Below, piece after piece: positions 1-8,322 of a stretch of DNA of 64,000 nt (positions within the stretch are counted from its first letter, which is position 1; each line of letters begins with the position of its first letter). This DNA is from Pedobacter ghigonis (lineage in GTDB: Bacteria; Bacteroidota; Bacteroidia; Sphingobacteriales; Sphingobacteriaceae). The position numbers and the translations under genes were made by a program. The stretch spans positions 62,001 to 126,000 of the forward strand of contig NZ_CAESCM010000012.1 in assembly GCF_903166585.1 (NCBI RefSeq), read 5' to 3'. The notes below the pieces were generated by a model. The model saw only the letters and a program-made list of their open reading frames with translations, searched no databases and was not told the DNA's origin.

Positions 1-1
1 C

Positions 2-1792
2 GATAAACTAAAAGCTTATCGCAGATTAAATACAAATTTAATATGGACTAATGTATTCGGGCTTAAAAAGCAATTTAAAAATACCTTCAGTATAGATTAT
101 GGTAGAAATTTAGATGGCATTAAACAAGATCCAGATGATGAAAAAAGTACTGTCACTAAATTTGACAGCTGGAATTTTAGTGCCGCAAATAGAAGCAGCT
201 ATCGTATAAACAATGGTTTTTTAAAAAACATTGCACTTAATCTGCGGTACTCTCAGGGACATCAGGTGAGTTATAGGGAGCAACTGCAAAATGAGCCTTA
301 TATAATGTATTCAAATGCTACTGCAACTGGTATTACCCAAGGCATTTACGATTCAGGTATTTTCACAGCAAAATCACTAATAGATGGCAAACCAATAACT
401 GCTGCTGCAAATCTCGATTTTAACGGTGGCTTTGCAACCGGTAGCATCCAACATTATATTTCTTTCGGAGGAAGCTATAGCTATAGTGCGAATAAAGGTC
501 TAGGTCAAACCATTGATCCAAATGAACCTAGAACTGCTTCAACAGTTACTTCTACTAAATTTTCGTCAAGAAATTCTGAAAGATATTATGATTATCGTTT
601 ATTAACCCCCGAGCAGAATATAGGTATTTATATCGAAGACTTGTTCAAAGTGGATGTTTACGGAAAACCATTGAATGTACGCTTAGGGGCAAGATCAGAT
701 GTACAAAACGGCTATGCATCTTTTGCGCCAAGAACAAATATTAACTATGCGCTAAGTAAAAACGTTAAGGTTGGTTTAGCCTATGGTTTATCTTACAAAT
801 CACCTGGGCTGGCTCAGTTGTATCCGGGCCCCACATTTTTTGAAGTCCCATTGTTAAATGCCTACAACGGAAATGCTAATGAGAGCATTTATTTATTATA
901 TGTAGATCGTTATGAGCCAAACAGCGATAAACTTAAACCCAGCCGAAGTGAAAGCATCGAATTTACTACTCAGATAAAAATGGGAGATTTTAATTTCTCT
1001 CTCGCAGCTTTTAACAAGAAAAACAGGAATGGAATTAACACTGTTCAGGATTACAGGAGTGTTGAACTTCCTACTTACAGTGCGGTAATTAATCCCGGAA
1101 GTACGCCTACTGTTAAACAGACAGGGACACAGTTTTATCCAATAGACTATTTCACTTTTCAAAATAATTTATACTCTGATAATCAAGGATTTGAAGTAAT
1201 TATTAACAGCCCGGAAATTAAATCACTCAAAACTTCATTTAATATTAGTGGTGGGTTATTTAAAACAATTCAGGGCTCTACCAATCTTACGCAAACGCTT
1301 AAAACTACTAACGTGGTAAATACCGATCCTAAATTTGCAATTATTGGCGTTTACGAGCCTTTAAGTACAAAGAACTACTACAGTAACGGAAGAATAACCA
1401 GCGTAACACATATACCGAAGATCAGTTTAATTGTTACATTAACTGCTGAGTTTGATCTATACAACAAAAATATATATAGAGAAAGCTCTCGCATTCCGTT
1501 AGGGTATTACAACCGCCAGAATAAATACTTTGCCATTACTGATTTTGATAAGAACAATCCGCTGTACGGCCATCTATATATTACTCCACAAGAACAGAGT
1601 GAAAATAATTTGCCTAAGGTAATTTCTAATTATCATTTGAGCATTGCCAAGGAAATAAAAAAACGTTTCAAGTTTGCCTTCAATGTTTACAATGTCTTTA
1701 ATCATCAGCCATATTACTTGTCGTCAACAGGCAAATACTTATTTCCTAACAGCACACCAACATTTGGTGCAGAACTATCCATTAAATTATAG
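2..1792 (+). CDS. TonB-dependent outer membrane receptor, 3' part only
   Basis: The reading frame is open from base 2, so this is the last 596 residues of a larger gene whose signal peptide and plug domain lie outside the window. What is left is an outer membrane beta-barrel rich in aromatic and Asn/Gly residues. It contains the typical receptor phrases SYKSPGLAQLYPGP and EPNSDKLKPSRSESIEF and a late NVYNVFNHQPY segment, and it ends in the amphipathic strand FGAELSIKL. A GTG at 266 is only an internal codon, because the frame upstream encodes normal barrel sequence. The stop is followed after 3 bases by the DUF4876 lipoprotein, so an operon is likely. Such receptors import siderophores, heme or other ligands with TonB energy; the ligand cannot be read here. 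The DNA is AT-rich compared with the rest of the window. Confidence 0.93.
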   Translation, partial: DKLKAYRRLNTNLIWTNVFGLKKQFKNTFSIDYGRNLDGIKQDPDDEKSTVTKFDSWNFSAANRSSYRINNGFLKNIALNLRYSQGHQVSYREQLQNEPYIMYSNATATGITQGIYDSGIFTAKSLIDGKPITAAANLDFNGGFATGSIQHYISFGGSYSYSANKGLGQTIDPNEPRTASTVTSTKFSSRNSERYYDYRLLTPEQNIGIYIEDLFKVDVYGKPLNVRLGARSDVQNGYASFAPRTNINYALSKNVKVGLAYGLSYKSPGLAQLYPGPTFFEVPLLNAYNGNANESIYLLYVDRYEPNSDKLKPSRSESIEFTTQIKMGDFNFSLAAFNKKNRNGINTVQDYRSVELPTYSAVINPGSTPTVKQTGTQFYPIDYFTFQNNLYSDNQGFEVIINSPEIKSLKTSFNISGGLFKTIQGSTNLTQTLKTTNVVNTDPKFAIIGVYEPLSTKNYYSNGRITSVTHIPKISLIVTLTAEFDLYNKNIYRESSRIPLGYYNRQNKYFAITDFDKNNPLYGHLYITPQEQSENNLPKVISNYHLSIAKEIKKRFKFAFNVYNVFNHQPYYLSSTGKYLFPNSTPTFGAELSIKL

Positions 1793-1795
1793 CAC

Positions 1796-3121
1796 ATGAA
1801 AATATCAGTTTTTTTATTTCTAGCTCTTACCATCACCTTTGCGGCATGCAAAAAAAACACGAGTCCGGAAATACATCCAGTTCAGTATCAAATCAAAACT
1901 TCTTATGCTTCTAAAGATCTAGGCAAGGTATTACCACTACTAAATGTTAGAATTGTGCTTAAAAATACAAAAACTAATATTAATGATACTTTATTTACCA
2001 AAGCAGACGGTATTGTTCCTATTTTAAAACTTTCGCCGGGAGTTTATGATATTACTGCCAGTATAACCATACCAGCAGCACAATATACTTCACTTACAAA
2101 TGAAATTGTTGATAAGGAAGTAGTATTTAATGGTTCGGTTAAAAATCAGGTTATTTCATTAAAAGATGATCAGAGCCTCCAATTAGACCTTGTTTCAGGC
2201 TCTATTGGTCCTTGGGTAATAAAACAAATTTATTATGCCGGGTCCAATTCTACCAATGGGGCGTTATTCAGGGATCAGTTCATCGAGTTTTATAATAATA
2301 CAGATTCGTTATTATATGCTGATAGCTTATATTTTGCAGAAGCAATAGGTATACAAAACTATACTTCTAAAACTGTTTACCGGCTTGAGAATCAACAGTA
2401 CGACTGGAGTAAATCGCAGGATATGCCAGGTAATATAGATGCAAATAATGGCTTCGTTTATGCAAGAACGCTTTTAATGATACCTGGCACAGGGAAGCAA
2501 TATCCTGTTAAAGCCGGTGAGAGTATTATCTTAGCTCAAACTGCCATAAACCATAAATCACCATTTACAGGAACGGATGGAAAAACAATTTCTGTTCGCG
2601 ATCCTTCACTTACAGTGGATTTAAGTGGAGCTGACTTTGAAGCTTATTATGCTCCTTTTTTACCTCGTCCTTTAGCTTCAGACATTGACAATCCTAATGT
2701 CCCTAATGTTGAGGTAATTGCATATAACGGAACTGATTTGATATTTGATAATCCCGGAAGGATAGGTTATGTAATTTTCAGGAACAAAGGAACAACGGAT
2801 GCAAAGAATTTAAAACAATACGCTGCTCCTTCAATTACACCACCCAGCTCAACAGCGGAGAAATACTATCAGATACCTGTAAGCTATATCATCGATGCGG
2901 TTGAAACCCAACCTTATTCAGCTGCATCAAGAGTACCTAAAAAGCTTGGTGCTTCCCTGGATGCCGGATACACATTTGTTCCCGCCGGAGCGTATTCATC
3001 TCAATCAGTAATTAGAAAAACTGAGGCAACTGTAAATGGCAGAAAAGTATTGAAAGATACCAACAACTCTTTAGAAGATTTTGATTTCTTACCACTAGCT
3101 GCACCAAGAGCTTTTAAATAA
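1796..3121 (+). CDS. DUF4876-type lipoprotein
   Basis: The 441-residue protein begins with a lipoprotein signal peptide whose lipobox (FAAC) puts the lipidated Cys at residue 18, so it should sit in the envelope, perhaps at the cell surface. Residues 30-130 look like a small beta-sandwich (NVRIVLKNTKTN, then TKADGIVPILKLSPGVYDI), similar to carboxypeptidase-regulatory folds. The rest carries the pattern FIEFYNNTDSLLYADSLYFAEA, which I recognise from DUF4876 proteins of Bacteroidota. It lies 3 bases after the receptor and 34 bases before the DUF6850 barrel gene. Proteins of this family are commonly found beside TonB receptors; their biochemical role is unknown to me. A surface partner of the receptor is inference. 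Codon use is AT-rich like its neighbours. Confidence 0.8.
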   Translation: MKISVFLFLALTITFAACKKNTSPEIHPVQYQIKTSYASKDLGKVLPLLNVRIVLKNTKTNINDTLFTKADGIVPILKLSPGVYDITASITIPAAQYTSLTNEIVDKEVVFNGSVKNQVISLKDDQSLQLDLVSGSIGPWVIKQIYYAGSNSTNGALFRDQFIEFYNNTDSLLYADSLYFAEAIGIQNYTSKTVYRLENQQYDWSKSQDMPGNIDANNGFVYARTLLMIPGTGKQYPVKAGESIILAQTAINHKSPFTGTDGKTISVRDPSLTVDLSGADFEAYYAPFLPRPLASDIDNPNVPNVEVIAYNGTDLIFDNPGRIGYVIFRNKGTTDAKNLKQYAAPSITPPSSTAEKYYQIPVSYIIDAVETQPYSAASRVPKKLGASLDAGYTFVPAGAYSSQSVIRKTEATVNGRKVLKDTNNSLEDFDFLPLAAPRAFK

Positions 3122-3155
3122 TTTACGCTGTTATCAGAACAGAATTAACCGACAA

Positions 3156-4712
3156 ATGAAGCATACATTTATATATATACTTTTCTTCCTAAGCTCAGTT
3201 TCATGTGCATTAGGACAAAATACAGATTCTCTAAGTATCAGCTCAAGAAGCAAAAAATATTCTGGTGATTCTGTAAAATTCAGCGCTTACGATTTTGCTA
3301 AAACTAGCCCATTTTTCATTAAAAAACTTATGCCTCAGCAATACAGCAGTATAAATGCAGGTTATAATTATAGTAAAGGGACACTTATGCATGCTCAGGA
3401 TGCCAGTAAACTTTATGAAACTTTCTTAAGCACTGAAGGTATAACCCAAATTAAAACGGTTAGCCTATGGGGGCAGTTTGCCATTAACAAAACCGTAGAG
3501 GATAGCACCAAATTTGCACATATTACTAGGTATAATCCGACAAATCCGTATTACTTTGGTTCCCCAATCGATTTAAATTATGAGAGGACAGTTTACAACC
3601 TTAAAGCCTTAGCAAGCAAAAACATGCTAAAGAATAATTTGCCAATTGGATTAGGTGCTGATTACAGAATTGGAAATCATTATTCGACAAACGACCCCAG
3701 AGGAGATATCAAAGATTTTCAATTTGATTTAACGGCAACAGCTGGTTACAATTTAAGTAAACAACTAAGTGTAGGAGCTGGCTATCGCTATGGATATGGA
3801 AGAGAAAGAGTAAATGTTGGCTACAAAAATAATAGCCTCTCACAAGGTAGTGTGAAACCAGAATATAATACATACCTGATAAACGGCTACGGAGAAGCAC
3901 AAGAATATAACACAAACAGGTCCATCAATACGGATTTTAAGCGTAATGGATTAGAAATTAACTTAGCTGCCGAAAAAACTACTTTCGGCGATGTTTATTT
4001 TAATTACCGTTATACCAAAGAGAAACAAGAATTTTATTACAGAAGTGACGGCGGTTATTTTAATTATGTTGATTATAATAATATAGCTCAAAATTTCAGG
4101 TTGTTATGGTTAAAAGGTATAGCTTTGAACACTTTGAGTATTGATTTACAATACAATAATAACGATGGCGACAATTATATTATTGAATATTTATCTAACA
4201 GCTACATATTTAATAGCAATACGATCTCAGCAAAGGCAACATATAGCATCCATCAAAAAAAAGCAATCCATAACTATAGCATTTGTATACAAAAAATTGG
4301 CGAACAACGTCAGGATGGGTTAGCTGGAAATGATATACAGTTTAATCAACTTAACTTTTCAATAGGATATGGATTAAACAAACAAACCACTCAGCAGCAC
4401 AATTGGGGTTTTAGTGTAATGGCCCATTACAATAAATATTTAAATTCACATTTTAACACTACAGCAAATAATGTGGGCGTATTCACCAGAAATGTAATTT
4501 ATTACGATTACGCCTACAATACAACCTCAAAGTTTGGGGCTAACCTTACAGGAGATTATAGCATACCCATGTTTAAACAAATCCAGGCTGGAATTAAGGT
4601 TGGACTTAACTATTGGAGAAGAGATGACTTAAAGGATTTTGGGAGGGTCCTAACAAGCGCCCCCGGCAAAGATCGTTTTTCTTCCAATATCAGCTTAAAT
4701 CTTTATTTTTGA
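3156..4712 (+). CDS. DUF6850-type outer membrane beta-barrel protein
   Basis: The 518-residue protein has a signal peptide (cleavage probably after CALG, about residue 20) and then alternating aromatic strands (AGYNYSKG, GYRYGYGRE, YFNYRYTKEKQEF), ending in ISLNLYF, an outer membrane insertion signal with terminal Phe. No plug domain or TonB box is seen, so it is a plain barrel rather than a receptor. I place it in DUF6850 from its overall pattern and its position next to a DUF4876 lipoprotein. The next gene, a di-heme peroxidase, starts 4 bases after its stop, so the four genes are probably co-transcribed. Function unknown. The gene is strongly AT-rich: bases 4141-4200 hold 13 G+C of 60. Confidence 0.78.
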   Translation: MKHTFIYILFFLSSVSCALGQNTDSLSISSRSKKYSGDSVKFSAYDFAKTSPFFIKKLMPQQYSSINAGYNYSKGTLMHAQDASKLYETFLSTEGITQIKTVSLWGQFAINKTVEDSTKFAHITRYNPTNPYYFGSPIDLNYERTVYNLKALASKNMLKNNLPIGLGADYRIGNHYSTNDPRGDIKDFQFDLTATAGYNLSKQLSVGAGYRYGYGRERVNVGYKNNSLSQGSVKPEYNTYLINGYGEAQEYNTNRSINTDFKRNGLEINLAAEKTTFGDVYFNYRYTKEKQEFYYRSDGGYFNYVDYNNIAQNFRLLWLKGIALNTLSIDLQYNNNDGDNYIIEYLSNSYIFNSNTISAKATYSIHQKKAIHNYSICIQKIGEQRQDGLAGNDIQFNQLNFSIGYGLNKQTTQQHNWGFSVMAHYNKYLNSHFNTTANNVGVFTRNVIYYDYAYNTTSKFGANLTGDYSIPMFKQIQAGIKVGLNYWRRDDLKDFGRVLTSAPGKDRFSSNISLNLYF

Positions 4713-4716
4713 TCCC

Positions 4717-5856
4717 ATGAATAGAGTTTTTGCTGCGCTTGCCATCGTTCTCACCGGATTAATCTTATTTTCTTTTCAATCGGCTAATTTTAATGACGAC
4801 TACGAGCTGAGCATTGATAGCCTGCGCAAAGTATATTCAAAACCAACCAGCGAGTGGCCAAAACCTACGGTTGATCAGGGTGCGGTTTTTCAGGAGCTAG
4901 GAGAACTCCCTCCCTCTCCTGTCGATTTAAAAAACGACTCGGTTAAAAATGTGGTAGAGCTGGGTAAAATTTTATTCTTCGATCCGCGTTTATCGGGTTC
5001 CAATCAGATTTCGTGCTCTAGCTGCCATGCGCCAGATTTACACTGGACAGATGGTCGCCAGGTATCCATTGGTCACGATCATTTAAGCAATATCCGCAAT
5101 GCACCTTCATTAGAGAATGTTTGGTTTTACAAACGCCTGTTTTGGGATGGGCGCGCCAACAGCCTCGAAGAGCAGGCCGGTAGTCCGGTGGCAGCGCATA
5201 ATGAGATGCACCAGGACATGAAAGTTTTACCAAAAAAACTAAGCAAGATTAAGGGCTACCAACCGTATTTTACTGCTGCATTTGGCTCGAAAGAAATTAC
5301 CAATAAACGTATTTTTGAAAGCCTGGCTACCTTTCAGCGCAGCATTGTGAGCAGAAGAACTCCTTTTGATCGTTTTCTGGCGAAGGATAAAAAAGCCTTA
5401 ACCGATCAACAATTGGTAGGTCTACACTTGTTCCGCACTAAGGCGCGTTGCATTAACTGCCATAACGGGCCATTCTTTACCGATAACGAATTCCACAATG
5501 ATGGTTTAACCTATTATGGCCGTAAATACGAAGATTTGGGTTTGTATAACGTAACCAAAAAGGCCGAAGATGTGGGTAAATTTAAAACACCGGGTTTAAG
5601 GAATGTAATGAAAACAGCGCCATGGTTTCACAATGGTTTATTTCCGGATATGGACGGCGTAATGAATATGTACAACGTAGGTATGCCGAACCAGCGCGTT
5701 AAACCCGAACAGGTAAATGATCCTTTATTACCAAAGAACGATAAGTTGTTAAAAGGCCTTAAATTAAGTATTGCCGAAAAGGATGCAGTAGTTTCCTTTT
5801 TAGACGCTTTATCGTCGCCAACAGTATTGGTGAGGGTTGAAAAGTTACCGCAGTAA
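4717..5856 (+). CDS. di-heme cytochrome c peroxidase (CcpA/MauG family)
   Basis: The 379-residue protein has an N-terminal hydrophobic export segment (residues 2-22) and two heme c motifs, CSSCH at 100-104 and CINCH at 245-249, the layout of bacterial di-heme peroxidases and MauG-like enzymes. The family signatures FDPRLSGSNQISC, FWDGRANSLEEQA and FKTPGLRNV are present. Enzymes of this family reduce hydrogen peroxide with electrons from small cytochromes or quinol, or oxidise protein side chains; they act in the periplasm. It starts 4 bases after the DUF6850 gene, so it is likely co-expressed with the receptor unit, yet its base composition is much closer to the rest of the window. Whether it works on hydrogen peroxide or in metal/heme handling cannot be told from sequence. 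Confidence 0.93.
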   Translation: MNRVFAALAIVLTGLILFSFQSANFNDDYELSIDSLRKVYSKPTSEWPKPTVDQGAVFQELGELPPSPVDLKNDSVKNVVELGKILFFDPRLSGSNQISCSSCHAPDLHWTDGRQVSIGHDHLSNIRNAPSLENVWFYKRLFWDGRANSLEEQAGSPVAAHNEMHQDMKVLPKKLSKIKGYQPYFTAAFGSKEITNKRIFESLATFQRSIVSRRTPFDRFLAKDKKALTDQQLVGLHLFRTKARCINCHNGPFFTDNEFHNDGLTYYGRKYEDLGLYNVTKKAEDVGKFKTPGLRNVMKTAPWFHNGLFPDMDGVMNMYNVGMPNQRVKPEQVNDPLLPKNDKLLKGLKLSIAEKDAVVSFLDALSSPTVLVRVEKLPQ

Positions 5857-6258
5857 GTTAGTTTGGAGTGGGGAGTTTGGAGTTCGGAGTCAGCTAACCG
5901 GTTAAACAAATAGTTTATTGGTGCCCCTGCATTCTGAATTAGCGCTGGTTAACACGAAATCCTTATTTTACTTTGAAAGCTTCCTGCAATGTGCTGCGAC
6001 AAATCAAAGGTACTTTGAAACCTTCCTGCAGTGTGCAGCGATAAATCAAAGTAAAACAGCCGGGAGTTTGGAGTCGGTTAAGCGGTTGAAAAAGACAGCC
6101 AATATAAAGGAATGGTATTCAGTTGGCAGTTCACAGTTGGCAATTTTCAGTTGGCAGTTTTCAGTTAACCAATTCAAACAGTTAACCTTTAAACTTCGCT
6201 CCCTGCTAAACCAATGAACAAGTGAACCAATGAACCAATGAACGACTAAACCAGTAAT
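5857..6258. repeat. repeat-rich spacer without a gene
   Basis: This 402-base stretch holds no credible gene. From left to right: two copies of a GGAGTTTGGAGT-like phrase (near 5873 and 6062), a paired 41-base repeat described separately (5966-6056), several rounds of a CAGTTGGCAGTT-like phrase between about 6119 and 6175, and several rounds of CCAATGAAC between about 6211 and 6244. Such low-complexity phrases recur in other spacers of this window (16.2, 18.7, 19.5, 41.9 kb). Confidence 0.7.
5966..6056. repeat. 41-bp direct repeat pair inside 11-bp inverted ends
   Basis: Bases 5969-6009 and 6011-6051 are two 41-base copies that differ at four positions. The block opens with TTTTACTTTGA (5966-5976) and closes with its exact reverse complement TCAAAGTAAAA (6046-6056). 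This layout resembles a small non-autonomous mobile repeat, but no target-site duplication was identified. Confidence 0.6.
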
Positions 6259-7077
6259 CTACATTTTATTCGATTTCAGCGCTTCGCCAAAAAATATAGA
6301 AGCATGTTCATCAAATGCAACCGGATCACCACTGGTGTAGAAATGCCTTTCGCCTTGTCTACCCAGTTTTTCTTCGATTTCAGGATGTCTTTTTAAATAA
6401 TCTACCAAACTGGCGGCTACAATGTCGCCCTGCGCCAAAACGTTGATATGGGGCGGAAATACCGTTTTTAATTTCAGCATTAACAAAGGGTAATGCGTGC
6501 AGGCCAGCAGCACACAATCTATACCGGCCGACTGGCTCAGCAATTGATTGCAATATTCCTGAATAAAAAAATCGGCACCCGACTGCAGGTGTTCATTGTT
6601 TTCAATGAGCGGCACCCACATTGGGCAGCTTTGCTGGTAAACGTGTATATCGGGAAAAAACTTATTGATTTCTAACAGGTAAGATTGCGAATTAACCGTT
6701 CCCCTGGTACCCATTACCCCTACTTGTTTGGTTGTGGTATACTGGTCGATTACCTCGGCGGTAGGCCTGATTACACCTAGCACTCTCCTATCAGGATATC
6801 TGGCAGGCAAATCGCGCTGCTGAATGGTTCTAAGTGCTTTAGCTGAAGCCGTATTACAGGCCAGGATTACCAAACGGCAACCTTTGGCAAAAAGCCACTC
6901 CACACATTCTAAAGTATATTTATAAATGGTATCGAAAGCATGGTCGCCATAGGGCGAACGCGCATTATCGCCTAAATAGATGTAGTTGTAATTGGGCAGC
7001 TGATTGGCAATTGAACGGAATACCGTTAAACCTCCGTAACCTGAATCGAAAATACCTATTGGGGCGTTATCCTGCAT
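6259..7077 (-). CDS. murI: glutamate racemase
   Basis: MurI converts L-glutamate to D-glutamate for peptidoglycan precursors in the cytoplasm. The 272-residue protein has the usual family length. It shows the N-terminal GIFDSGYGGLTV signature with the Asp at residue 11, the first catalytic cysteine in LACNTASAK (Cys74) and the second in LACTHYPLL (Cys193), the two bases of the cofactor-independent racemisation. The ATG at 7077 is directly before the conserved N-terminus. It follows the OmpH genes on the same strand, but about 600 bases of repeat-rich spacer and a strong terminator lie between, so it is probably transcribed on its own. Confidence 0.97.
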   Translation of the reverse strand: MQDNAPIGIFDSGYGGLTVFRSIANQLPNYNYIYLGDNARSPYGDHAFDTIYKYTLECVEWLFAKGCRLVILACNTASAKALRTIQQRDLPARYPDRRVLGVIRPTAEVIDQYTTTKQVGVMGTRGTVNSQSYLLEINKFFPDIHVYQQSCPMWVPLIENNEHLQSGADFFIQEYCNQLLSQSAGIDCVLLACTHYPLLMLKLKTVFPPHINVLAQGDIVAASLVDYLKRHPEIEEKLGRQGERHFYTSGDPVAFDEHASIFFGEALKSNKM

Positions 7078-7396
7078 ACTTATTTAAGGGTTAATTGTTT
7101 TAATCGGTTAATTGAGGTTTTTCTTGTAAAGGTAGTTTTAATTTGGAAGGTTGGACGTTTAAATGTTGGAAAGTTAAAATGTTGAAACGTTTTAATGTTC
7201 AGGGAGCAGAACCTTCCAACATTACAACCTTTAAGCATTATAACCCTCAAAGAATATTTGAAGGCCCCTCTATACAAAAACTTCCAGTAGAAAAATCGTC
7301 ATTGCTGAGGTACGAAGCCTGCCTGCTGCAGGCAGGTAATCTAACTACTATGGGCGGATAAAAGCATCATTTTAATTTCAACTAGCGATCGTTGTA

Positions 7397-7435
7397 AGAT
7401 TGCTTCGTCGGCTGAAAAAACCTTCTCGCAATGAC
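7397..7435 (-). repeat. single arm of a GTCATTGCGAG REP-like repeat
   Basis: Read on the minus strand, this begins GTCATTGCGAGAAGG and runs through CAGCCGACGAAGCAATCT. It matches the left arm of the inverted repeat at 40559-40653 with one difference over 39 bases. Here only one arm is present, so it would not form the long hairpin. Confidence 0.75.
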
Positions 7436-7591
7436 AAATATTGATTTTATGAAATAAATTAACCCTCAGCTTACAAACTATTTAGTATGCATTCCCTCGA
7501 GGTTATTACCATCTAATAATGATTTCATTTGAGATGCTGAAACAAGTTCAGCAGGACGAATCCAGGAAGTATTGGGTAAACGCGTTAAAAC

Positions 7592-7627
7592 AAAAAAGCG
7601 GAACTAAGTTAAACTTAATTCCGCTTT
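7592..7627 (-). terminator. rho-independent terminator after the OmpH genes
   Basis: AAAGCGGAA at 7595-7603 pairs with TTCCGCTTT at 7619-7627, and the inner TAAGTT/AACTTA extends the stem across one mismatch. On the minus strand the hairpin is followed by a run of T (A run at 7592-7597 on plus). It lies 51 bases after the stop of the last OmpH gene, so it should close the bamA-ompH transcript. Confidence 0.85.
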
Positions 7628-7678
7628 ATATTTTTGAACTGGGAAGGAGACTTTTAACTCCGAACTCCCGACTCAGTA

Positions 7679-8257
7679 TTACTTTTTAGGTGCAGCTGGT
7701 TTTGCAGCAGTTGCTGTAATACCTAATTTAGTTTTAACTGCAGCTGTGATATCATCACCACCTTCCCAGAAAACCAGGTTGTTACCACCTTGTCCGTTTG
7801 CGATATCGAAAACGTAAGCTAAACCTTTTTCTTTAGCTACAGCTGAAATTGCAGTTGCAACTTTAGCCTGGATTGGCTGGAATAACTCACCTTGTTTAGT
7901 ACCGATATCTTGTGAAGCTTTTGTACGAGCATCAGTGATACGTTTCTCTAAATCCTGTAATTCCTGACCAGCAACCTGTAATTCTTTACCTACAGTTTCT
8001 TTGTTAGCCTCGCTTAAAGTTTTTTCTTTGTCTTGTGCGTTTTTCAATTTTGTCTGATATTCTTTGATCATTGCATCAATATCAGCTTGTTTTTGTTTAC
8101 CCAAGGTTTCTAAAGTTGTTTGAGCTGCTTTAGCATCAGGTAAATTTGCAAATACCTCTTCAGAATTAATGTGCCCTAATTTTTGTTGAGCACTTGCCAT
8201 ATTCGCTGTAAACAATAAACCTGCTGCTACAAAGAATACGTTAATTAACTTTCTCAT
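7679..8257 (-). CDS. OmpH/Skp-family periplasmic chaperone (second copy)
   Basis: Skp/OmpH proteins bind unfolded outer membrane proteins in the periplasm and hand them to the BAM machine. The 192-residue protein has a signal peptide ending at ASAQ, then the family opening KLGHINSEEVFANLPDAKAAQ, a long helical charged region (about 50-130) that forms the tentacles in Skp, and a conserved ending AVAKEKGLAYVFDIANG. A low-complexity tail rich in Ala, Pro and Lys follows. It is the last gene of the run with the other ompH copy (65 bases upstream) and bamA, and a terminator follows. The two copies are clearly diverged, not a recent duplication. Confidence 0.92.
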   Translation of the reverse strand: MRKLINVFFVAAGLLFTANMASAQQKLGHINSEEVFANLPDAKAAQTTLETLGKQKQADIDAMIKEYQTKLKNAQDKEKTLSEANKETVGKELQVAGQELQDLEKRITDARTKASQDIGTKQGELFQPIQAKVATAISAVAKEKGLAYVFDIANGQGGNNLVFWEGGDDITAAVKTKLGITATAAKPAAPKK

Positions 8258-8322
8258 CGTTCTATTTTACTTTTTTTATTTTTTCTAATTGTTTGTTCCT
8301 TAAATTCAAAGGGCCGAATATA

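Larger units (their letters stand above)
7078..7678. repeat. 601-bp intergenic stretch: repeats and a terminator, no gene
   Basis: The part next to murI has GGTTAAT/CGGTTAAT phrases (7085-7112). Bases 7143-7250 contain many GGAAGGTTGG- and AATGTTGAAA-like phrases plus partly complementary copies. At about 7319-7340 there is a near-perfect palindrome CCTGCCTGC-T-GCAGGCAGG. A REP-like segment (7397-7435) and the OmpH terminator (7592-7627) follow. The open frames here are made of repeats and are not credible genes. Confidence 0.65.

Noticed and set aside
5918..6217. 99-codon frame between the peroxidase and murI
   Set aside because: It is made of the intergenic repeats (the 41-mer pair and CAGTTGGCAGTT phrases); the translation is simply duplicated repeat.
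7143..7361. 72-codon frame in the murI-ompH spacer
   Set aside because: It consists of low-complexity repeat phrases with no start context or homology pattern.
5857..7678. CRISPR array in the repeat-rich spacers
   Set aside because: Repeats are of uneven length and spacing, without equal spacers, and no cas gene is near.
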